Of a stretch of DNA of 9,681 nt, positions 5,387 through 9,681 are shown piece by piece. The notes beneath the pieces were generated by a model. The model did not search any database and had not been told where the DNA came from. It was given only the letters and a program-made list of their open reading frames with translations. Position 1 is the stretch's first letter. Every line of letters starts with the position of its first letter. This DNA comes from an uncultured Flavobacteriaceae bacterium (GTDB lineage: Bacteria; Bacteroidota; Bacteroidia; Flavobacteriales; Flavobacteriaceae), in the NCBI GenBank assembly GCA_947311815.1, contig CAMZMA010000231.1:1-9681 (forward strand). The letters are read 5' to 3'. The position numbers and the translations under genes were made by a program.

Positions 5387-8110
5387 TTAAAAATGAAAGC
5401 TGTATCCTAAACTTAAGTTAACACCTTTTTTATAATTTCTTAACACAATATTATTTCCGTTTAATGTTGCTACTCTACTTAATTGAAAAGAAGGGTTTAT
5501 TAAATTTTTTGCTTGTAATTTTATACTGCTTTTTTTTGATAGTTTAAAAGATGAAATCCAATCTAAGGTAGCCACCCCTTTTTCTATAATATTTTCAAAA
5601 CCTCTTGTTCCGATAGAATACACTTTGTCGCTAGCATAGTTTAGTACTAATGAAGTTGTTAGTGTTGTTTTTGTGTATTTTTTGATATACGTAACATCGG
5701 CATTCATTAAAAAAGGAGTAGCTCCTTCTAATTTACTAGTAGCATTGGTAAATTGAGCAATAGAAAGATTGTCTAAATACACTTTTGATGTTAGAAAGGA
5801 AGCATTAAATCCTCCAGAAAAAACGTAATTATGTTTGTCATTATCATTTTCTAAGATGGTTTTTTTAAGCTCAACTTCTAATCCGAAGACCGTAGCATTT
5901 TTTCCAACATTTAAGTAAGTAAGTGTGTTTCCTCCACTTGGAATTTCGCTTCTTGCAATGGGGTTGTTTATGTATTTATAAAACCCTGTAATGCTCATCA
6001 TTTCTTTTGATGAAAAGTAGTATTCATATTTTGTGTCAAAGTTGTAATTATCAGAAGGTCTTACATCTGGGTTTCCTTGACTTGAGAAACTAATATCTTG
6101 GTATTTAAAAGGTGCTGTTTCTTTAAATTGAGGAAAAGTATAAGTTTGACTTCCTGCAAAACGCAAAATGCTATTTTCAGAAAAATTGTATTTTACGGTA
6201 AAGTTGGGTAAGATATAGAAGACACTAATTCTAGAAGGACCATTAATGTAACTAGATGCAATATTAGTATCATACGTTACTTTTTGGTCAGATTTTTCTG
6301 CTTTTACACCAAAAGAAGCAATTAGATTGTTGTTAAATTGATATACTAATGTGCTAAAAAAACCGCTCATTAAACGTTTTCCTCTATAAGTAAAAGGGTC
6401 AAAAACTCTTGGATTGTTGCTTCTTCCTCTACCAGTTTCTAGAGAAAAAATACCGCTAGTTAAAGATTGTTGATTAAAAATAGCATCAGGATTTTCTATG
6501 TCTATTGCAACTCTGGTAGAAAACCCGTGGTTAAAAATGGTTGAAGCAAACAATCTTTCTGTATATCTGTAATCTGCTCCAAAAGTTAGAGAGCTATTGT
6601 CGTCTTCATTTTCTTTTAATTTATAGGTAATACTCCCTTTTGCTGTGTAGTCATTTTCTTCTAACTTGGCGTAATAGCGTTCGTTTTCTCCAGCACTACT
6701 AGTTTGTGGGCTGTAAAAACCGTCTCTTAATAAATAGGTATTTGTTCTTCTATCAGGTTCGTTTCCTCTGATGTAATTTAACGATCCTTTTGCAGCGATA
6801 GTAATTCTATCAGAAATTTTAAAATCGCCCAATAATTGATTTACAAACAAAAGGTTATTGTTAACTTGTTGTCTTCTTTGAAACTCTAAATCGCCTTCTT
6901 GTTGCGGGTCAACGGTTCCAAAATAATCTCCAATAGATTGCTTGTTGTTGTGTATAAATAAATGATTGTATGTAATGTTGTTGTCTTTAAATTTATAGGA
7001 TGCATTTGCCATTACTATTTGAGAAACAGTGTAGTTGTATTTTTTAAAATCTTGATCTAAAAACACATTTCCTGCATTATTTGTTTGTTTGATGTTTCCT
7101 TCAACAAAATGATAATCATTATTAAAACCAACAACAGCAAACAAACTTAGTTTATCAGAATCGCCAATGTTAAATTTTCTACCTGCCGAAAGAGTAATTG
7201 CTTTGTTTACTTGTGTGTTTTGACTACTGGGTTTAAAAGAGTTTGCAAAAGAGTATGTATTTAAATCTTTAATAGGATGATGCAAGTTTTGATTTCCAAA
7301 CTTGTTGCTTCCATCTATTGTTAAAAAATTATTTTTACTGATAGTTTGCGAATTGCCACCAGATGAAATACTTAAAGAGAATAACTTTTTTTTGTTTAGT
7401 TTTTTAGAAACTATATCAATATTAGCTCCACCAACATCGCCATAAATAGTAGAAGAGAATACTTTATTAACACCAATACTTTGTATAATATTTGTGCTAA
7501 AAAAATCTAAAGAGATGTTTTTATATTCAGGGTCTTCAGAAGGTAAAGGCAAACCATTATACGAAGTAGCATTATACCTGTCTCCTAAACCTCTTACTAC
7601 AACATTTTTTGTTCCTTGTTGTTTGGCAACCCCTGCGGTTTTAGCAACGGCACTAGAAGCATTAGATATTCCTTTTTTTGCTAATTCTTGCGCTCCTATA
7701 GCTGTTTTTATACTAACTGCCTTTTTTTGCTCTAAAATTAAAGCACTTTCTTTTTCTCTGCTTTTAGTTGCTGTTATTTTAATTTCGTCTAAAGAAACCC
7801 CTTCTTTGGCACTTAATAATTGGTTCACTATAATTGTTTTACCAGCAATAATTTCGATATTTTTTTCTACTGTTTTGTATCCAATAAAACTAAACACTAA
7901 AATATGTTTACCAACAGGAACAGATAATTTATAGGCTCCATCCATATCGGTAGTTTTACCAATGGTTGTGTTTTTGATAAAAACATTCACAAAAGGAAAG
8001 GTTTCGTTATTTGTTTCTCTGTCGGTAACAATTCCTTTAACAGTTCCTTTTTCTTGAGAAAATGCAACTTGAAATAGTGCAAAAAAGGTAATAAATAGTA
8101 TTTTTTTCAT
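5387..8110 (-). CDS. TonB-dependent outer-membrane receptor with N-terminal carboxypeptidase-regulatory-like domain
   Basis: 907 residues. Signal peptide 1-18 (ends AFSQ). Residues about 22-100 form a CarboxypepD_reg-like beta sandwich (GTVKGIVTD, AYKLSVPVGKHILVFSFIGYKT), normal for Bacteroidota receptors. A linker with SLDEIKITAT (107-116) leads to the plug at about 125-237, with VVRGLGDRYNATSYNGLPLP (171-190) and the end of the plug at GDVGGANIDIVSK. The remainder is a 22-strand-type barrel with many aromatic-ended strands, ending in a terminal Phe (SFHF), the usual outer-membrane insertion signal. Such receptors import large or scarce substrates using TonB-ExbBD energy. The RGLGDRYN subfamily is not the SusC polysaccharide type, and no SusD is present, so the substrate cannot be named. 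It is first in a probable two-gene operon with the beta-helix lipoprotein. Confidence 0.95.
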   Translation of the reverse strand: MKKILFITFFALFQVAFSQEKGTVKGIVTDRETNNETFPFVNVFIKNTTIGKTTDMDGAYKLSVPVGKHILVFSFIGYKTVEKNIEIIAGKTIIVNQLLSAKEGVSLDEIKITATKSREKESALILEQKKAVSIKTAIGAQELAKKGISNASSAVAKTAGVAKQQGTKNVVVRGLGDRYNATSYNGLPLPSEDPEYKNISLDFFSTNIIQSIGVNKVFSSTIYGDVGGANIDIVSKKLNKKKLFSLSISSGGNSQTISKNNFLTIDGSNKFGNQNLHHPIKDLNTYSFANSFKPSSQNTQVNKAITLSAGRKFNIGDSDKLSLFAVVGFNNDYHFVEGNIKQTNNAGNVFLDQDFKKYNYTVSQIVMANASYKFKDNNITYNHLFIHNNKQSIGDYFGTVDPQQEGDLEFQRRQQVNNNLLFVNQLLGDFKISDRITIAAKGSLNYIRGNEPDRRTNTYLLRDGFYSPQTSSAGENERYYAKLEENDYTAKGSITYKLKENEDDNSSLTFGADYRYTERLFASTIFNHGFSTRVAIDIENPDAIFNQQSLTSGIFSLETGRGRSNNPRVFDPFTYRGKRLMSGFFSTLVYQFNNNLIASFGVKAEKSDQKVTYDTNIASSYINGPSRISVFYILPNFTVKYNFSENSILRFAGSQTYTFPQFKETAPFKYQDISFSSQGNPDVRPSDNYNFDTKYEYYFSSKEMMSITGFYKYINNPIARSEIPSGGNTLTYLNVGKNATVFGLEVELKKTILENDNDKHNYVFSGGFNASFLTSKVYLDNLSIAQFTNATSKLEGATPFLMNADVTYIKKYTKTTLTTSLVLNYASDKVYSIGTRGFENIIEKGVATLDWISSFKLSKKSSIKLQAKNLINPSFQLSRVATLNGNNIVLRNYKKGVNLSLGYSFHF

Positions 8111-8278
8111 TGTAGTGTTTATCTATATTTATAAACAGCAAAATTGAAATTAGTATGTAAAGAAAAGGTTATTTAAGAATTATCGTTATATTATAAGTGT
8201 GTTAATTTTAAGTAAAATCTCAAAAAACAGTAACATTTATTTAATATTCGTTTTACGTTTTAAAAACAGAAACTTATC

Positions 8279-8292
8279 ACCTTTGTAAAGGT
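8279..8292. promoter_or_regulatory. Small palindrome, possible operator for the receptor operon
   Basis: ACCTTT and AAAGGT are perfect inverted copies separated by GT. An imperfect inverted repeat GTTAC / GGTAA follows at 8291-8305. This lies about 170 bp upstream of the receptor start. It does not resemble the palindrome in the TetR promoter, so if it binds a protein it is probably a different one. Confidence 0.25.
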
Positions 8293-8368
8293 TACTTAAT
8301 GGTAATCTACTTAGAATTTCATAAAATAATATATTAGTTTTTGTCGACTTTATTATTTTAAATTCATT

Positions 8369-8398
8369 AGCTGTCTTTTAAAAAGGCAGCTTTTTTTT
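8369..8398 (+). terminator. Rho-independent terminator with no gene in front of it
   Basis: AGCTGTCT (8369-8376) pairs with AGGCAGCT (8384-8391), with one G-U and extendable by A-T pairs into the TTTTAAAA loop. It is followed directly by a T-run ending at 8398. It works on the plus strand only; the other side has no T-run. The first plus-strand gene begins after it, at 8461, with its own promoter. It must therefore end either a short unannotated RNA or read-through from the divergent region. Confidence 0.75.
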
Positions 8399-8407
8399 AC
8401 TAAAAAT

Positions 8408-8439
8408 ATTGCAAATTAATAGTAATGCTATTATATTTG
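8408..8439 (+). promoter_or_regulatory. Promoter of the TetR gene
   Basis: TATATTTG (8432-8439) is an exact TAnnTTTG match. ATTG (8408-8411) is a 3-of-4 match to TTTG, with a spacer of 20 nt. The start of transcription would be near 8445, about 16 nt before the ATG at 8461. Confidence 0.7.
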
Positions 8440-8441
8440 CA
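8410..8441. promoter_or_regulatory. Near-perfect palindrome over the TetR promoter, probable autoregulatory operator
   Basis: The left half GCAAATTAATAG (8411-8422) and right half CTATTATATTTGC (8428-8440) are inverted copies that differ by one inserted base, around a 5-nt centre. One more T-A pair extends it to 8410/8441. It covers the promoter spacer and the whole -7 element, so a bound dimer would block transcription. Position and symmetry fit TetR-family autorepression; that the neighbouring regulator is the ligand is inference. Confidence 0.6.
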
Positions 8442-8460
8442 TGTAATACTTTGTTTTTAA

Positions 8461-9132
8461 ATGAAAAACGTACCGATACAAATAGAAATAAGTGCAGATT
8501 TATACACTAAAAACCCTAATTCTTCTGAGTTAGGGCAAAAAATATTATCTAATAGTATCGAGTTGATTAACGAAATAGGTTTTGAATCGTTTACCTTTAA
8601 AAAGTTAGGAAAACGGATTAATTCTCCCGAAAGTTCAGTGTATCGATATTTTAAAAACAAACACGCATTACTTATTTATTTAACAAGTTGGTATTGGGTT
8701 TGGACAGAATATCGGATTCTTTTTGCTACCACAAATATTCCTTCTTCAAAAAAACGGTTATTAAAATCGATAGAAATACTGACGCAACCTGTATTAATTG
8801 ATACTAATTTTACATTTATAAACGAAGTGTTACTGAGCGAAATTATTTTTGCAGAATCGATAAAAGCATACCACACTAAAAATGTAGATGAGCAAAATAA
8901 AAACGGCTATTTTAAAGCCTATAAAAACGTGGTTGAAAGGGTAAGCGCCATGGTTTTAGAGGTTAATAAAGAGTATAAACACTCTCACATGTTAATTTCT
9001 ACTATTATAGAAGGAGCACATCAACAAAAATACTTTGCAGAACACATACCAGAACTTACAGATATAGATAAAGAAAAAGATACGATTACAAATTTTTACT
9101 CAAACATGGTTTTTACTTTACTTAATGAATAA
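8461..9132 (+). CDS. TetR/AcrR-family transcriptional regulator
   Basis: 223 residues, a usual size for the family. A 20-residue N-terminal extension precedes the DNA-binding part. Helix 1 is about 22-39 (ELGQKILSNSIELINEIG), followed by FESFTFKKLGKRI (41-53) and the recognition region SPESSVYRYFKNKHALLIYL (55-74). The SSVYRYFKNKHAL stretch is the classical TetR signature. Residues about 95-223 are an all-helical domain of the ligand-binding and dimerisation type, with no family-specific ligand signature I recognise. The ATG at 8461 sits right behind a strong promoter whose palindrome suggests autorepression. The stop overlaps the next gene by 8 nt, so the two are translationally coupled. The natural targets are that gene and the SulP gene after it. 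Confidence 0.92.
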   Translation: MKNVPIQIEISADLYTKNPNSSELGQKILSNSIELINEIGFESFTFKKLGKRINSPESSVYRYFKNKHALLIYLTSWYWVWTEYRILFATTNIPSSKKRLLKSIEILTQPVLIDTNFTFINEVLLSEIIFAESIKAYHTKNVDEQNKNGYFKAYKNVVERVSAMVLEVNKEYKHSHMLISTIIEGAHQQKYFAEHIPELTDIDKEKDTITNFYSNMVFTLLNE

Positions 9133-9454
9133 GAGCAAAAAAACATATTATCCTAGACTTAACAAGCAGTTAATTGCACTTGTTTTTTACTTGTTTCTTG
9201 CTATAAATCCTGTAGTAAATGTAATCAGTTTTTTTTCTGAAGATTCTTATGAAATGGCAGAAGTTTTTAATGATGAAAAATCAGAATCTGACACTTCTTC
9301 TGAAGAAACTACTGATGAAAATCTGCCCATATTTGAAAATAATAATGTGCTGTTTTTACCATCAATTACAAAAAACAAACCTTTATTTATTTATCAGGTA
9401 ATTTATCTAAATTTAGAATTAGATATTTTTTTGCGCCCTCCAGAATTGGTATAA
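9125..9454 (+). CDS. Unrecognised 109-residue membrane-anchored acidic protein
   Basis: I do not recognise this protein. A basic N-terminus (MNKSKKTYYPRLNK) leads to one hydrophobic segment at about 16-37 (LIALVFYLFLAINPVVNVIS), a membrane anchor or uncleaved signal. Next is a strongly acidic, Ser/Thr-rich low-complexity stretch, about 39-67 (DEKSESDTSSEETTDE). A hydrophobic/aromatic C-terminal part (73-109) ends LRPPELV. By the positive-inside rule the acidic part should face the periplasm. The ATG lies inside the end of the TetR gene (8-nt overlap, ATGAATAA), so translation is coupled. The SulP transporter starts 127 nt downstream on the same strand. Its base composition does not differ from its neighbours. 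Placed between a regulator and a transporter, it could be an accessory or sensor subunit, but nothing in the sequence proves it. Confidence 0.75.
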   Translation: MNKSKKTYYPRLNKQLIALVFYLFLAINPVVNVISFFSEDSYEMAEVFNDEKSESDTSSEETTDENLPIFENNNVLFLPSITKNKPLFIYQVIYLNLELDIFLRPPELV

Positions 9455-9469
9455 CAACCTCTTAATAAA

Positions 9470-9493
9470 CTCAATATTGGTTTCGCTATTGAG
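9470..9493. repeat. Short inverted repeat behind the small membrane-protein gene
   Basis: CTCAATA (9470-9476) and TATTGAG (9487-9493) form a 7-bp stem with a 10-nt loop, 15 nt after the stop at 9454. No T-run follows, so it is a poor intrinsic terminator. It may be an mRNA-stabilising hairpin or incidental. Confidence 0.4.
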
Positions 9494-9543
9494 CTTGTCA
9501 ATTTATTATTTAACACAATATTATTTTAAAGGATAACATTTAA

Positions 9544-9565
9544 ACAAGTAAGATTTTTTACTTGT
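9544..9565 (+). promoter_or_regulatory. Leader hairpin or operator just upstream of the SulP gene
   Basis: ACAAGTAA (9544-9551) and TTACTTGT (9558-9565) are perfect 8-bp inverted copies around a 6-nt centre, and end 16 nt before the SulP start codon. It could be an operator half-site pair or an RNA hairpin affecting initiation. I found no clean TTTG/TAnnTTTG promoter between 9455 and 9581, so SulP may be read from the TetR promoter. Confidence 0.5.
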
Positions 9566-9581
9566 CAATACACATAATACA

Positions 9582-9681
9582 ATGAAAAATTTATTTAATT
9601 TCAAACACTTTAAAGGCGATTTATTTGGCGGTATTACCGCAGGTATCGTAGCATTACCATTAGCATTAGCATTTGGTGTAA
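9582..9681 (+). CDS. SulP-family inorganic anion transporter (5' end, cut by window)
   Basis: Only the first 33 codons are present: MKNLFNFKHFKGDLFGGITA, then GIVALPLALAFGV, and the frame is open at the window end. The D-x-x-x-G-x-T-x-x-I-V-A-L-P-L-A-L-A-F-G stretch is the first-helix signature of the SulP (SLC26-like) family. Its members move sulfate, bicarbonate or other anions, usually with Na+ or H+, through the inner membrane; many carry a C-terminal STAS domain, which would lie outside the window. The ATG at 9582 is chosen because the signature follows at the usual distance and no in-frame earlier start is attractive. In Flavobacteriia, SulP genes often neighbour carbonic anhydrase, pointing to bicarbonate, but that gene would be beyond the window. 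Confidence 0.88.
   Translation, partial: MKNLFNFKHFKGDLFGGITAGIVALPLALAFGV

Larger units (their letters stand above)
8111..8460. other. 350-bp divergent intergenic region between the TonB receptor and the TetR gene
   Basis: No protein gene is convincing here. From left to right it holds a weak -7-like element for the receptor (minus CAATTTTG, 8146-8139, one mismatch, no good -33). A tandem 7-mer CGTTTTA (8249-8255, 8256-8262) follows. Next is a short perfect palindrome ACCTTT-gt-AAAGGT (8279-8292). Then comes a plus-strand terminator (8369-8398), and finally the TetR promoter with its 30-bp palindrome (8408-8441). The stretch 8150-8245 shows nothing I can interpret. Confidence 0.7.

Noticed and set aside
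7494..7934. 146-codon plus-strand frame opposite the TonB receptor plug
   Set aside because: It is antisense to the most conserved part of the receptor (plug and N-terminal domain). Its hydrophobic composition is a by-product of the opposite strand.
8131..8272. Three AAACAG-like short motifs in the receptor upstream region
   Set aside because: The spacing is irregular (92 and 39 nt) and the motif is simple in AT-rich DNA, so it is probably chance.
8299..8337. 12-codon frame MVIYLEFHKIIY followed 31 nt later by the orphan terminator, suggestive of a leader peptide
   Set aside because: Too short to distinguish from chance in AT-rich DNA. It has no run of one regulatory amino acid, no alternative antiterminator pairing that I can see, and the TetR promoter lies after the terminator.
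8457..8876. Two minus-strand frames of 66-67 codons across the TetR gene
   Set aside because: They are shadows of the TetR coding sequence with no independent evidence.

Overview
The window looks like a piece of a marine or otherwise low-GC Flavobacteriaceae chromosome (Bacteroidota). The evidence is strongly AT-rich DNA with uniform codon use, Bacteroidota-type promoter elements (TTTG / about 19-20 nt / TAnnTTTG) in front of several genes, and family content typical of the group: a CarboxypepD_reg-like TonB-dependent receptor with an adjacent surface lipoprotein, a lipoprotein DUF255/thioredoxin protein, and a YwqK-like secreted protein. Genus cannot be fixed from the sequence.

Layout. (1) 1-239 is a perfect 101-bp inverted repeat (arms 1-101 and 139-239, 37-nt spacer). 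Its right arm holds the 3' end of a minus-strand MscS-type mechanosensitive channel gene (192-998), and its left arm holds the last 15 codons of the same gene on the plus strand. It is either a recent inverted duplication or a fold-back assembly artefact. (2) 1131-3512, minus strand: a DUF255 (YyaL/SPATA20-like) thioredoxin-fold lipoprotein, preceded by a dodecin gene with its own strong terminator. The dodecin lacks the canonical flavin-stacking Trp and the Gln. (3) 3690-4037, plus strand: a small secreted YwqK/MORN-like protein with a textbook Bacteroidota promoter, convergent with the next block and separated from it by a bidirectional terminator. (4) 4113-8110, minus strand: a TonB-dependent receptor followed by a beta-helix surface lipoprotein. 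This is a SusCD-like arrangement in which the partner is not SusD, and it probably forms one outer-membrane uptake unit of unknown substrate. (5) 8111-8460: a 350-bp divergent intergenic region with a plus-strand terminator that has no gene in front of it, then a promoter carrying a near-perfect 30-bp palindrome. (6) 8461-9681, plus strand: a TetR-type regulator, an overlapping unknown small membrane protein, and the start of a SulP anion transporter cut by the window end.

The most coherent candidate for something little described is region 6. A TetR regulator with a likely autoregulatory operator is translationally coupled to an unrecognised 109-residue anchored acidic protein, and both lie immediately before a SulP (bicarbonate/sulfate-type) transporter that has its own leader hairpin. 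The other genes look like ordinary housekeeping or accessory genes. No RNA genes, IS elements, CRISPR arrays or phage genes were seen.
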